Below, in pieces: positions 23,700 to 37,082 of a DNA stretch of 64,000 bases. The stretch covers positions 1 to 64,000 of the forward strand of contig MU385730.1 of the NCBI GenBank assembly GCA_022497155.1, written 5' to 3'. The notes beneath the pieces were generated by a model. The model was given only the letters and a program-made list of their open reading frames with translations. It was not told the DNA's origin and ran no database searches. This DNA comes from Whalleya microplaca (lineage: Eukaryota > Ascomycota > Sordariomycetes > Xylariales > Xylariaceae). Position 1 is the stretch's first letter. Every line of letters begins with the position of its first letter. A program made the position numbers and the translations under genes.

Positions 23700-26600
23700 T
23701 AATAAGGTTTTACGACTAATCTTATAAATAAACGGCTATATATTTTATAATAAAAGTTTTTTTGTAATAAATATAAAGTATAGTTTGATTTTCGGAAAAA
23801 GCTGGTTAGCTAATAAAAATATATTAATAAATTATCGGTACTAATAGCTAATATATTTTAAAAATATGCCGCGCGATAATTTTCCGGGTTTTTATAACCT
23901 AAATATAAAAGATATAAGGAATTTTTTTTAAAAATACTTCTTTTTAATTAGATATTAATTGCCGCGATAAAGTATTAGATAAAAATAAAAAGCGTTATGC
24001 CGATAGTCGGGCTTTTAAAACTAAAAAATAATATAAGCTTATATTTATTAAAAAAACGATAGAAGTTATATATTAACGGGTTCGGGAACTAAAAAAGCTG
24101 CGCCGCTACTTAAAATTGCCCTAACCGAAATTAATAACGTAATTTAATAGTTAACGACTAAAAGAAATTATTTAACGATATTTTTAAAGATATTTAAGCA
24201 AGCCCGAATAGTAAAAGTTTATAAATTAAAACTTATACCTAAATTTATAACTTCCGGCCGAATCTCCTACCTTACGGAAAAACGCGTTAGTAAAAAAAGC
24301 AAATAAAAATACGATATAAAAGGCGCTTATAAGTTATAAAAAACGTAATCGGTTAATATAAATAGCAACTAGTAAATATAATAATTATTAATATAGAACT
24401 TTTTTTTAAAGCAATATAAAAACCCTATATTTATATAATTATATTATATAAAATTGACTAATTAATATGAGATAAAAAAAATAACGTCTTTTTAAAAAAA
24501 AGTAAAAAATTAAAAAAAAAAGATATAGGAAGTTATTTTAAAGAAGTACCGGAACTTATTTTATATTTTTCATAAGGTTAATTTAAATATTTTATTATTT
24601 AATTATATCTTTATTTATAAAATAAAATAAAAAAGGGAAAGTTAGCTATAAATTTAAGATATAGCCCCTTATATAAAATATTGTTAGATAAATTAAAGGC
24701 AGTTTATAAATACTTTAACGAGAATTTCCGTAAAAGATTTATTGTCCCTAGTTTAATTTTATAAATAGCTTTTATATTATTTGCGCTTAAAGCTAATAAC
24801 GGCTTACGGTTTTATGTAAATTATCGAAAATTAAACGCGCTTATAAAAAAAAATTTTTATTGCTTATCGAGAAAACCTTAATAAGAATTTCTAAGGCTAA
24901 AATTTTTACTAAAATCGATATCCGATAAACTTTTATTGTATTTATATATAACCGGAAAACAAAAACCTTACGATATTTCGAATACGATACGATATATATA
25001 AATATAAGGTTCTTTTTTTCGGATTTATAAATTAAGCTATTTATTTTTTAACGGTATATTAATGATGTATTATTTAATTTTTTTAACGATTTTTATAATA
25101 TATATATAAATAATATTTTGATTTTTTAAAGTCTGTCGAAAAATATTATATTTATATATAAAAAGTCTTTTAGTAACCAAAAGACATAAATTTTTAAGTA
25201 AATTTTAAAAAATATAAATTTTATATTACTTAAATAAAGTTTTTAAGGTATATTATAAATATAAATAATATATATATTAATCCCGTTAAAGTATAAATAG
25301 TTTAAAATTAGGTTATGCCGGAACGTATATAAAAAATGCAGTTATTTTTAGGATTTTATAATTTTTACCGAAAGTTTATACCTTAAAATAACTTAATAAA
25401 CGCTTTTTTATTAGTATATTTTAGTTATAATAAAGATATAAAAGTAGAAACTAACGCGTTTAACGGAATATTAATTAGCGTATTATCGTAATAAAGAAAT
25501 AATAATAAATAATATTTATATGCGTTTTATTTAAAAATAATATATATCGTTAAGTTAAATTATAGTATATACGATAAAAAGATATTTATAGTAGTTTATA
25601 TTTTATAAGTTTAACGGGCGGAGTTTATTAAAATATAAGCTATTTTTTTAGTTCCTTTTAATTATTATATATTAAAGTATTTCGGGATTAAATAATATTT
25701 TAATTTATAATAAATAAGCTGGTTAGAAATATTAGCGGAATATAATTTTATAATTACTTATCGGCTAAAAAAAAATAATATAGTGGCGGATATTATTTTA
25801 CGTAAGTTAAAATTATTATATATTTAAAAAGCAAAAATGTTAAACTAAAAATATAAAACCTTATTCCGGTTAGTAGTTTTAATTAAGATTTAGAAGTTAT
25901 AAATAAATATTTTATATATAAAGGTAGGTTTTTTTAAAAAAAATCCTAGTTTTAAACGATGTAAAGTTCTTTTTATTAAAAAATTTTAACGTAATATTTA
26001 TTAACGAGATATTATAAAAAATAAAGATAATTTTAACTTTAAAATTTATTATATAAAAATATACGATAATTTTTAAACTTATAATAAGATATTAATAATT
26101 TTATATTATACGGGATATAGTTAATTATATTTAATAAAAATAAATTATGCGCCCGGCTTTTAAAAAAGGTATATAGTCGATTGTTTATAATATATTCAAA
26201 AAAATAAAACCCGGAAGCTTATTATTATATAATATTAGTAGCTAGGAATATTTTAAGACGTTAATATATTTATAGCTAATTATTTCGAGTGCTACTTTAT
26301 AAAGGTATTTCGTAATAAAATTTCTGGTTTTTTTATTTATTACTTATTTTTTAAAAAAATATAAGATTATATTGTTATAAATTTTAAAGTAATATTTAAA
26401 AATAAAAAAAGACGTAATAATATTTTTATCGTTATTAATTATTTAAAAAAGCGGGCTTAATTAATAATATATATCCGAGAAGTAATAGCGCGAGATGCTA
26501 TATAAATATATTATAACGGACTTTTTTATATTTTTGGGGTTTTTAAAGGTATTATTAGTAATAATAAATTTTAATTTATAATAAGGTTTATTAATAAATT

Positions 26601-27440
26601 CTTCCGGATAATAAATATTAAATTAAGGTTTATTACGTTAAAATATTACGAGATAATAAAATATGTTAAAATTATAAACGTATATATCGATTAAAAATTG
26701 CGGCTATTTATTAATTATTAATAAAATAATTAATTAAATATATTACTAACTATAGATTATATATAAGCTGTTTTATTATATAAATTAACCGGTATATCCC
26801 TTTATAAAATAAAAATAAGTTTCCCGATATTATTTTATTTCGATTGGTAGTAATAAATAAAAGCCGAAAATATGATAGATTTTTTATTTAGGGAAAGGCT
26901 TTTTTAAAAAAAAAGCGTAAAATTATGTGCAAGAAATATATAACTATATAGCGATTATATATAAAGCTATTACTAAAGCTTAAGAGCGAATAATATAATA
27001 AATTAATAAATATTATCGAAAGCTAAATTTTAATATAAAAAACTGTATTTTTATTATAAAAAAGCGCTAGTTGCAATAAATAAATCGACTTTCCGATAAG
27101 CTTAATTTTTTTAACGTAATAATATTTTAAAATTAAAACGTAATTATTAATAATACGTTTTGATTAAAAGTTTTTAATATTTAAAAAGCTTTTAGCTTAT
27201 ATTATATTAACCGATTATAGAAATATTTAAATAACCTTTTCGCGAGATAAAAATCGGTAAATTTTATTAGATAAATAATCGAGCTAAAGTTATAAAAAAA
27301 AGTAAGTTATAGAAATAATATTAATATCGCGATTACATTACTATAAATTTTAGTATAAAATTAAATAGGTCGGATAAAATGCCGATAATATATAATACCT
27401 AATTAGGAATTTTAAAAATACTACTATAAAATTAAACAAA
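23700..27440 (+). pseudogene. pol relic of element A (protease, RT, RNase H, integrase, chromodomain)
   Basis: Protease tail: GKSWLANKNILINYRY near 23800, matching the ILGxPWL...N motif. RT: TKIDIR at 24908-24925, the fingers and palm through ILFGFTN-like residues, and catalytic YxDD decayed to YINNILIF near 25100-25127. RNase H at about 25430-25810 keeps KVETNAFNGILISVLS and a tail with WLEILAEYNFIITYRLKKNN. Integrase at about 26150-26700 is worn. A chromodomain at about 27290-27430 reads ILISRLHYYKF...YLIRNFKNTT. The order and tail identify a chromovirus. Stops are mostly TAA/TAG at old Gln/Trp codons. Confidence 0.87.
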
Positions 27441-27835
27441 TTTTATATAAATAACCCGGAACCGGCCGGTTTTTTGCCCGCTTAAAGCTGTAAAAATAAG
27501 CCGCAGAAAAAAATCGATTCGACCCGGATTACTTTAATAATAATAAGCTTATGTCGAGATAACAAACGGTAGCACGGAGGTATAAAAGAGACTAAATAAG
27601 TATTTAAAATAAGAGATGCTAGAAATATAAACTGTTTGAAGAAAATAAGCCTTTAATAAAATATAAAGAAATTTACGCTATTATTTATTAAAATAAAGGC
27701 CTAATAACGTAGCGGTTTAAATAAATATTTAAGGCAATTTTTTCTTTTGCTAAAAGGTATTTTAAACGTACGCAAAAAAAGTCGGGGTTTAATTCCCTTT
27801 CGGACTTTATACCCCTCCTTTTTTTTAGCGGGAGT

Positions 27836-28072
27836 AGTTACGGAAGGTACGTATTTATAAGGTATATATAAACTACCTATTACTATATACTCCCGTATGT
27901 TAATCGGTAATAGCATAGCAAAATAGTTACCGCCCGGCGGGATAGCCGGCTTAAATTTTCTAAGCAATTTTTATAGTCCGAAATAGCTTTCCTCCTTATT
28001 TATTTATAAATATATAATTAGTACTTATATTAAAGTCCTACCTTTAGCTATAATAGTCCATTCGTAAATATA
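27836..28072 (+). repeat. 3' LTR of element A
   Basis: 237-bp direct repeat of 21036-21272, with GC core ACCGCCCGGCGGGATAGCCGG. Similarity to the 5' copy ends at about 28072, where unrelated sequence (CCGATTATATT) begins. Confidence 0.82.
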
Positions 28073-28141
28073 CCGATTATATTAAAATCGCTAACTTAAC
28101 TAATTATTAATAAACTTAATTAACGATTTTTAAAATAAAGC

Positions 28142-28367
28142 TATTACGGCCGGGTTAAAACTGGTTAAAACTAAGGTTAAAATTAAGATTAAGTGAGGCA
28201 CGTAAACGCTATAATCACTTAAATAACTAAGTTACCCCACCTTATATATATAGTGATTTTTAGCAGGCTTTATTAAGCTTGTTTTTGCCCTTTTTTATGT
28301 TAATAATTTTACTAATAATATAGTTAAATTTTAAGCCCTGTTTTTTATAAGCGTATACCCCGTAATA
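28142..28367 (+). repeat. Solo LTR D1
   Basis: 226-bp segment TATTACGGCCGGG...CCCCGTAATA, flanked by AAAGC (28137-28141) and AAAGT (28368-28372), a 5-bp target duplication with one C-to-T change. The first bases fit TGTTACGG with G-to-A. A direct copy, D2, begins at 29616 and is split by element F. Confidence 0.75.
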
Positions 28368-28504
28368 AAAGTTATTAATTATTAATATTTGTCGTTAATT
28401 ATTTAAAGAGTTAAAAAACCTCGCTATTACTTAGAAAATATAGCTGAAATAAAATTCACTAATAATATAATAATAAAACTAATAACGTAAAAAGTTATTA
28501 TTAA
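28368..28504. other. Short unassigned spacer
   Basis: Between solo LTR D1 and the C-type LTR. No structure seen beyond AT-rich runs. Confidence 0.4.
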
Positions 28505-29615
28505 TATTACGGGAACTAGCTATAATAATAATAAGCTATACATTTTATTTAATTAATATAATAAAATAAAGCTAAAGATTTAAAACTACGGGAGGTATAT
28601 AAATATTTAATATAATAATTACCTTACTTTATTTAATTAGCTATAAAATCCGTACATTATTAATTTCACGTTTTATTATGAAATTACCTTAAGTTGAATT
28701 TAAGCTAACTAAGTTATAAAATTAAGTAAATCTATAATATTATTCCTTTTTATAAATAACAGCTTGCCTCGAAACTCGAATAAAATTAAAAAAAAAACGG
28801 CGCGTATTTAAAGTCTCGAACTTAAGTATACTTACTATTTTAAATAAAGCCGTAAACTTAAATAATTTAAACCGAATATTTTTTAAATAATAAAAAATGC
28901 CCTCGGCTTAATTAATTATGTTAATAAGCTTTTAAATTAAAGGCGTAACCGGGTTATATAATTCGTTATTATTTATTTATTTATATAATTTATATATATA
29001 TATCCGTTATTATTAGCTTTATTGCTTTATTTATTATCGATTAATTATATTAATTATAATAGAAATATTGTTATTTTAATAATTTTTTTAAATTTATTTT
29101 TCTTTATTACTTTAAGCTAATATTATAAACGTTTCGGGAACTTTACGTACTTTAAATAAGTATTATAATATTCCTTTAATTTAACGGCAGTATTTTTAAA
29201 ATTTAATATATTATATTACTTTAAGTCGGGATTTTACCCTCGCTATTATATTTTATATTATAGCTTTCGATAATATAATTTAAAAGTTAGGATTTAATTT
29301 ACCTCGAATTCTTTTAATTTTAGTTTATCGGGATTTATTATTTTTTATAAGTCGAGGTACGTTTTAATTTAGTTATAAATTATTTGCGTATTTTCGTAAA
29401 TAATTAACGTAAAATATTTTAATACATTTTTTAAAGAAAGTAATTTTAATCGATATAAATAACTTTTTATTTTTTTATCTTATAATATTATCGAATTATT
29501 AAGTAATTTAATTTATTAATTAATCGATTTATAAACCATACTTTTTTAATAATATATATCCGGTTTTATATATTAAAATTAAGTTTATATTATTTCCGGT
29601 TAATTTAATCCGTTA
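28505..29615 (-). mobile_element. 3' end of a minus-strand element-C copy
   Basis: 28505-28739 is an inverted C-family LTR (starts TATTACGGGAACTAGC, ends CTATAATA). The polypurine tract complement TTATTCC follows. About 28745-29615 matches, in reverse, the chromodomain and integrase C-terminus of element C (about 8735-9608), including the block around CTCGAATAAAATT...CGCGTATTTAA. The copy stops at LTR D2 (29616). Its 5' half may be at 58873 to about 60500. Confidence 0.8.
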
Positions 29616-29829
29616 TATTACGGCCGAATCGAGACTAATTAAAATTAGCTAAGATTAAAATTAAATGGGGTATATAAACGTTATAATTACTTAAATAATT
29701 AAGCTATATTATTTTATATATATAGTGATTTTTAATAAGCTTTATTAAGCTTGCTTTTTTTTCTTTTTATATTAATAATTTTATTAATAATATAACTAGA
29801 TTTTAAGCCTTATTTTTTATAAGCGTATC

Positions 29830-30037
29830 TATCACGTGTTATAAGGGTTAAGGTGGCTTGGCGACTTAATTCCTATATATTTTATAAAATATTAAAATGG
29901 AGAAAAAAGGAAGGAGTTTAAGCTAAAAGGTCGGCTAAAAAATTTATTATATATATTAGGTGTGGGGTATAAGCTGTGATTATGTAATGTGTATAAATTA
30001 TACCTTAAATCCCGTACCTGATTTTTGTGTTATAATA
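29830..30037 (-). repeat. 3' LTR of element F
   Basis: 208 bp on the plus strand from TATCACGTGTTATAAGGG to GTTATAATA. It differs from solo copies mainly by G-to-A and C-to-T. Identical in length to the partner at 36860-37067. Confidence 0.85.
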
Positions 30038-30699
30038 TTACCCCCCGTTAGAAAGATTTGCGTCCCGAGAATTTAAAAACTTAAAAAATTAACGAATTAG
30101 TCCGTCCGGAAATCGAACCCTAAATAACTCTTAGGTAAAAGAGGGATACCTTTAATTTTATACGTTAACTATTACATTATTAGGCTTTTATTATTAATAA
30201 GTAAAATTAATATATTTTATATATTTAGTTATTTATTAAAAAGGTGTCTATTAATAGATATTTTCTTTACGCTTAGCTTTACGTAATCCCTTAACTAACT
30301 ATAACATTACCTTATTATTATCTTTATAAAAGAAATCGTCTTTTTTAAACTCGGTAGCTTTATGCCAATTATTTAATTACATTAGGGATTTAACTTTATT
30401 AGGATTTTTGTTATAATAACGTTATAATATAGTTATATTATTTTTAAAGCCTTTAATATCGTATTATTTAAAATTAAATTTTAATCTTTTTTATTATACC
30501 TAATATCATAATTTTTTTTAATATATACGTAATAATATAACGTAATTAATTTCTTATTCATTTTTTTATTAGAACTAATTACTTTATTTTCAAGATTTTT
30601 ATTAGCTTATTTTTACAATAAGTTATTTAGGTATTTACGTAGGCAATTTATATAAAATATACGGGATTTTTTCTAGATATTAGATAACTTTAATTAATA

Positions 30700-33600
30700 G
30701 AAATATCCGACCATTTTTTTATTCTATAATAATTTCGCGTTATAAAAAAATCAAACTTATTATTCGGGCGGTCGGTACCGGTACTTAATTTTTTAAAAAT
30801 ATATATACAATTATTAGGTCTAAAATTAGGCTTTTTTCGATAACGATTAGCTTATTTATTTATACAGGCTTATAATTAAGTTATAATCTCTCGGGCTAAA
30901 TTTAAATAACTCTTTAAAATTTAAACTATTACTTACGCGTCTTTATAATTAAGGCGTTTACGTAATAACAGAATTATTAGGTTTTAAATACGCACTTTCT
31001 AATTAAAAAATAAGGGTATAAAAATCCGCGGTTTATTTTATAAAGCGAATAACCGATAAACTTATAAAGCTTACTTATATAACGTCGGCCGTAAAAATAA
31101 TACTCGATTAATTATTTTAATAATACTTAACAAAAGGTCGCAATTATTAATTAATATAAGTATTTATAATTTCGGCTTATTTTATAATCTAAAAATAGCC
31201 TATAAATAATAGTTTTTATTTAATATTTAATATTTTAAATAATTTATCCATAAAGTCCGTAATAAATTAAGGTTTTCGGTTATTTCCGATTAATTAAAGT
31301 AATTTATAAATACATAAAAATCTATAATAATATATTATTATTATATTTTTAACTATAGCCGATTTTATATATAAAATATACTATAATCGTTTATTTAAAC
31401 GGTATATTATTACTAGTAAATTATCGCGTCCTTTTTTATTAATAGGCATAAATTTAAAATTTATTACTAAATATTATTAAATTTTTAAAAATACTAATAA
31501 TAGCTTTAAAAATCCTGGCTTTTTATCCTTAAAAACTTTAAGTAATCGGCATTTACAGTTATTAATAAAATAATCTATATTAAAAACTTATTTAAACTAT
31601 TAATATTATTTAACTATTAGCTATTTAATTTTAGCCCGACCCGGATAATTTATTAGCAATTAGGAATAAACTTTAGTTAATAATTTAATATATAGTTAGT
31701 TCTAGTTAAGGACTATTAAATAACCTATATATAACATTAATCGACTAGCTATAAAAAAGTCGGGATATAGCGGATTAACGTAGGCGCGTTCCCGATAAAT
31801 ATTAAGGTTATAATATATAATATTAGCTTTTAGTAATAAATTTATTAATTTAATACCGGAGTTAAAAAGTAAGTTTATATTTTAATTTAATATAAATATA
31901 CCCATTTTTTTACTTTACATTTTTATTATAGCTATATCGATATAAAAAATTACTATATTAATGATAATAAATATCGCGAAAGGCTAAAAAACGGATTAAA
32001 ATAAAATTATTATACAATAGGCCTTTTATTTAACTTTTTGCGTTTTTAAATTCTCGAATTTTTTAAATAAAATATCAGCTAATACGTTTTCTAATCCGGG
32101 TCGGTAAATAATAATAAAATAATATTAAACTAATAGCTCGGCTTAACTAGCTTAACAAACGTTTAAAAATTTCTTAATACCGAAATATTTTAAAACGTAA
32201 TAATTAGTTATTATAAAAAACGGACAAGGGTTTTATAAGCCGATTAATTTAACCCTTTAGTTTTATAATATATAAATTACTATTAATATTGCCTTATTAT
32301 AAATATTATAATTAAATTTGGCCCTTTATATAGTTTCGGAATAATATATAATAAAATACTATTCGGAATTCTCCAAAAGTTATTAAAATATTACTTTTAT
32401 AATTATATTTTTAAAAACGTTAGTTCCTAATTCAATTTTTAAATTATATAAAAAATAACGGAGTATAAAAATATACGTCAAACGATACTTTAAGTTATTA
32501 AAGGCTTATTAATATTTATAAGTTTAATTAAAAGCTTCTTTTTTTCGGGTGAAATTTATAAATAGTTTAGCTATCCGGTTATATTTTTATACAAATTGCC
32601 AATAGAAGTTATAAAAGCCTAAAAAAATTATATACTTTTTATATTTTTAAATTCTTTTTATAATTTAATAGCTCGGATTTTCTTAAGATTTATAACAATT
32701 CCGTTAGTACTTATAATAAATCTTAAAAACTTAATTTTCTAAATATAAAATTTACATTTAAATAAATCGGCTTATAATCCCGTAACCTAGAGTTAGGCTA
32801 ATACTTTATTAATATATTCGATATAATAGGCCTTATTTTCGGAAAAATTTAAAATATTATCGATATATATATTATAAAAGTCGTTTAAATATTTTATTAA
32901 AGTATTGTTAATATATTTTTAAAAGGTTAAAAGCCTATTAGTTAACTTTAAAAAAACCTTATATTTATATATTTTATATCTAATATAAAAAGTCGTTAAT
33001 TTCTCGGTATCCGGATATATTTATATATAGTAAAACGTTTAATAAATGTCAATTTTAATAAATATCTTAGCCTTAAAAATACATAATAAAGTTTTATTAA
33101 TAAAAGGTAAAAAATAGTAGTTCTTATATATAATAACATTTAGTTTATAATAATTTATATAAAAACGTATCTTTTTATTTAGCTTAACTATAAAAAAATA
33201 GGGGTAATTTAAAAAGCGGCATTTAATTCGACAAATCCTTTATATAAATTATTAGTAATATATTAGCAGCAAACCTTTAATTCCTCCAATAGTATCTTAT
33301 ATAAAAAGCTATATCCTAATTTATTAGGGTTTTTTTAATTAGATTTTATAATTTATTTTAAGTCGGTAAAGGGGCAACTTATTAAAGTTTACCTTATTAA
33401 ATATATCCAGGTATTAATAATAAACTTTAAATATTATTTCTAAAAATTTTTAATAAAGCTTTATTTTATCGCGACTTAAGAAAACTTTATACTTTAAGTT
33501 ATTAATACGTTAGTTAATTTTATATAAACTAGTTATATTTAGATAATTTTTTTAGCGGCTTAATAAAAAGCTACCGCTCCGATAAACGCTATATCCGTTA

Positions 33601-34700
33601 GTCGATTATAGTATTAAATTAAGCAATTATATCTTAACTTATAATAACCGTAATAATTACGTATAAAAAAAGCTTTATTTAATGTAGCTTCACGTTACTT
33701 GCGGCATTTTTTAGACGTAATAAATAGTAAGTTTAATTTTTTAAAATTAGTTATAGCTTTAGCTATAAATAATATACTTTAATTAAACTTATTAGCTAAT
33801 ATATACGGTATAAATTTTTTTAAGTTTAATATAGAAATAAATCGTTTTAAAATAATAGCAGGAGTCGGTAATTAAATTAAAACGGGACGTTAACTAACGG
33901 CTTATACCTTTCGTAATTCGGCCTCCAATTCTTTTATACGCTATTATACCAAATCTTTATAAGAGATTGTCTATATTTTAAGCTCTAAGGCTTAAAAAAA
34001 TTTCGGAGTTTCTTTCGACTTTAAATTAAGACTAATGTTAAAACGGCTACGTCTTTCTGTTAAGCAACGCTAATTCTTATTAGCTATTTACTGTTTTTAT
34101 CGCTACGTATTTTTCAAAAAAGTCCCTTATTAATTAGGGATTAGCTATTTAGCCTTATCGATAAGGATATTTATATTAATAATTAGTTGTTAATTTTTAG
34201 GAAATAAAAAACGCTATCGCTTAATATTTATATATACGTCGTATTTCTCGAATTATTTTTTAGTTATAATAATATCGGGAGTTATATCGATAATTATAAA
34301 AAAAAACATTAAATATATATCGGTATTAGATCTAATAATGCGCGAAAATAAGCGTATTTACTACTTAAATAAATTGTTTATTATAGTTATTAATATAACC
34401 TAATTAAAATTTAATAATTAATCGAAATATTAAATATTTAAAAACTTTATAAATAAATATTATATTTATAAATAAATATTTATTTATTTCTATATTTTAT
34501 AAAGAGATTTTAATAGTTAAAAATAGTCTATTATAAGCTATCGTACTTTTAAAAAAGGGTTTTCTGCCGAGTATTTTATTTAAAAAGTTAAATAATATTT
34601 TATTTATACCGAAATTTGTTATTAATACTTTTTTAAAAAAAAGAGATAATATTTCTTAAAAAAGTTAGTTTCTTTTTAACTAATTTAAAAGCTTGCTATA
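30700..34700 (-). pseudogene. pol relic of element F (protease, RT, RNase H, integrase)
   Basis: RT on the minus strand is clear at about 33080-32820: FIKIDIY, then TTFYIRYKIYKYKVF, then YINNTLIKYLNDFYN and the catalytic box as YIDNIL near 32870. RNase H should follow to about 31900. Integrase core at about 31470-30950 reads KFMPINKKGRDNLLVIIYRL, a decayed form of the FxDRFTK-type motif, and LRPFVKYY further on. No chromodomain was seen. Many Gln/Trp codons are now stops. Confidence 0.82.
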
Positions 34701-36859
34701 GTTTGATTCCGAAACTAAAGTACGGTTATATTTAATTATAATCAAAAATAAAAAAACGTCTTTTTTAACGTTAGTTATAGTTTTAATCGAACTTTTTTTT
34801 ATTAAGGCATTTCCGGCTATAATAACTTTTTTTTATAGTATTAATATCGATTTTTAGCAATAAAAAAGCCTTTTTTTATTGGTTAGTTTAATTATTTATC
34901 GATTTCCTAATGCGCGGGGCTTAATTTCCGTAGTTTTGCCTTTATTTTTTTCTTTTTATTTTTTCTTTTATCTTTTTTAGAGTGTTTGTTTTTATTATTT
35001 TATATATAAAAATAGTTTTAAACTTAATTAAAGTATATCGGGTAAAATTATAATTCGGATCAATATAATATAAGGTTAAAATAAGTTTTAATTAAGTAGT
35101 TAAAACTTATCGGAATTTTTATTTTTATATAGTAGTAAGGATATCTGTTTCGCTTATAATATAAATAAACTTATTTTTAAAAGTATCGAAATCGGTATTG
35201 GGTATTATTTCTATATTATAAAGTTCCGTTTTTACTTTTTTAAATTAATTGCGATCGAAATATTATTAATACAAACGGGTAAGTAAGGTTTTTATATTTA
35301 TAATTTTATTTAAATACGTTTTTCGGAAATAAAGTCGGAAATTTTTAGCTATATTACCTTTTAATCGAAATTATATTTCGGCAAGTTTTATATAGTCGGA
35401 ATCGAAATAATCTATATTAATAATTAATTTATTTTATATTTAAATATATTAATTTTCGAACTTTATAATATTTTATCGGGATTATTATAAAAGTTAGGTA
35501 TATTAATTTTAGTGCTTTTTTTATATTTAAAGGTAAATATAGCAATTATTATATTAGTTTCGCGTAAGCGGTTCTTTAATTTCACGATTTTACGGTTGCG
35601 ATTTTTTAATTATTTGTTTTATCGGTTTATTTTATTTAATATAATATTTAATCCTAATTTAAGAACGGGAATATTATTATTTATATCGGAATTTCAATAG
35701 TAAAAAGGGTATAAAAAATCAGAATTAAAGGAGTTAAAATTACCGTTAGAAAAATTTCCTTTAATAGTTTTATTTATAATAAGTAGGTTTAAAGTAGGTA
35801 GGTTAGTTAATTTTTAGTAACTTATATTAAGGTGCGGGGTAAGTATAACTAGGTTAAATAACCGCTTTAATTTTTTATTACCCGCGGGGTTATTTTTAAG
35901 GAACTATATTATTTTATTTCGAATTTCGTTTTCCCGACTATTTTAAAGAAGTAATTACTTAAATTAATAAGCGCGTTTTCCGAAATACCGGATTATTTTA
36001 TATAAAACGTCTATATTATAAAGTAATATTTTTATAGCCTTTAATAAAAAATTTACTTATTTATTATACGTTATTATTATAATATTATATATTTTAAATT
36101 TATCGAAAAATGCGACCGTGGATTTTATAATAGTTTTAAAAAAGTTATTATAATTAATTATACTTTTATAGTTAGGTTAAGTTATAATGCCTTTAATATT
36201 TAACGGTTAAAATAAAAAAGTAGGCTTAATTAATTACTTTTTATATTTAGCTATAATAGTTTTTATTTATTTTTATAAGTTAATATTATATATTCCCGGA
36301 TTAATATCTATAATTAATTAGGTTATTTTAGATATAAAAGTCTTAAAAAGTTTTTATATATTTATTACGGTTATATTATTATTATTTTATATTATTACGG
36401 TATTTTATTTAAGTTAAAGAAAAATTTAGGACATTTGATATATAAAGGCAGATTAGCGTACTAGTTTAGTAGGATTTACTTGCCGATCGGCATTCGGGAA
36501 GTTACTTTTTATATTACTTTTTTCGAATCGGACTTGCTTGCGCATATTTTAAATGGCTTTGTTAATTTAGGCGATACGTACGGCAGCTGCAGTTGCCGGG
36601 GTCAGGTTTAATTCGGATTGCTATCCCGGCGTAACCGTTACGGATTCGGGTTTAGGGTATAATATAGTAGTAATTTTCTTGTCGCTAATGTTATTTAGGT
36701 TCGGATTATTTAAGGTATTAAGGCTATAAAACGATTCGGAATCGGCCTTAAATATAAGGTCGGATTAAGGATTATATATAAGTATATAAAGAATAAAATG
36801 ACTAATTAGTTAAGATATTTTAAAAGCTTTTTTAAGCTATAATAGTAATTTTAATATTA
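34700..36859 (-). pseudogene. gag and leader relic of element F
   Basis: Minus strand between the 5' LTR and pol. About 36600-36450 reads AAAVRIA...INKAI...NMRKQVRFEKS, a charged helical stretch of the kind found in gag. The rest is too worn to assign domains, and no zinc knuckle was seen. The GC content of 36470-36720 is higher than around it. Confidence 0.5.
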
Positions 36860-37067
36860 TGTTATATATTATAAGGGTTAAGGTAGCTTAGCGATTTAAT
36901 TCCTATATATTTTATAAAATATTAAAATAAAGAAAAAGGGAAAAAATCTAAACTAAAAGGTCGGCCGAGAAATTTACTATATATATTAAGTGTAAGGCAT
37001 AAGCTATAATCACGTAATGTGTATAAACTATACCTTAAATCCCGTACCTAATCCTTATGCTATAATA
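36860..37067 (-). repeat. 5' LTR of element F
   Basis: 208 bp; on the plus strand TGTTATATATTATAAGGG to GCTATAATA. More C-to-T changes than the 29830 copy, for example ACGTG reads ATATA. Confidence 0.85.
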
Positions 37068-37082
37068 ATATATCCCGTAATA

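Larger units (their letters stand above)
21036..28072 (+). mobile_element. Element A: full-length chromovirus-type Ty3/gypsy retrotransposon
   Basis: Two 237-bp direct repeats, 21036-21272 and 27836-28072, exactly 6800 bp apart, enclose gag, protease, RT, RNase H, integrase and chromodomain in that order. The purine run AGCGGGAGT lies just before the 3' LTR. The possible target duplication is ACGCC (21031-21035) against ATACC near 28070-28074, which match if two RIP-type transitions are allowed; this is suggestive only. A solo family-B LTR sits in the 5' internal region. All frames are broken. Confidence 0.88.
29830..37067 (-). mobile_element. Element F: full-length minus-strand Ty3/gypsy retrotransposon
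   Basis: Two 208-bp direct LTRs (29830-30037 and 36860-37067) enclose a 6.8-kb minus-strand internal region. The 5-bp duplication reads GTATC and ATATA. The uninterrupted D1 copy shows the original site was GTATA. On the minus strand the polypurine run CGGGGGG (complement at 30041-30047) precedes the 3' LTR. Order on the minus strand: gag, protease, RT, RNase H, integrase. Frames are broken by RIP-type stops. Solo relatives are at 19809, 52397, 60671 and 63172. Confidence 0.88.
29616..37082 (+). repeat. LTR D2, split by element F
   Basis: 29616-29829 and 37073-37082 together make a 224-bp copy of D1 (28142-28367). D1 reads GCGTATA-CCCCGTAATA across the point where F entered. D2 reads GCGTATC, then F, then ATATA-TCCCGTAATA. 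This pins the insertion point to the base. The outer flanks of D2 (CGTTA and TAATT) do not match. Confidence 0.8.

Noticed and set aside
27701..27967. Open frame of 88 codons on the minus strand
   Set aside because: Antisense across the 3' end and 3' LTR of element A.
30090..30195. tRNA-like sequence on the minus strand with GGGTTCGATTTCC resembling a T arm
   Set aside because: The anticodon stem would close a 6-base loop, the D arm and acceptor stem do not pair, and it lies inside the 3' end of element F. A decayed tRNA fragment is possible, a functional tRNA is not.
28142..37082. D1 and D2 as the LTR pair of one element
   Set aside because: D1 has its own flanking duplication (AAAGC/AAAGT), so it is a solo LTR; the sequence between them is the 3' end of a C copy.
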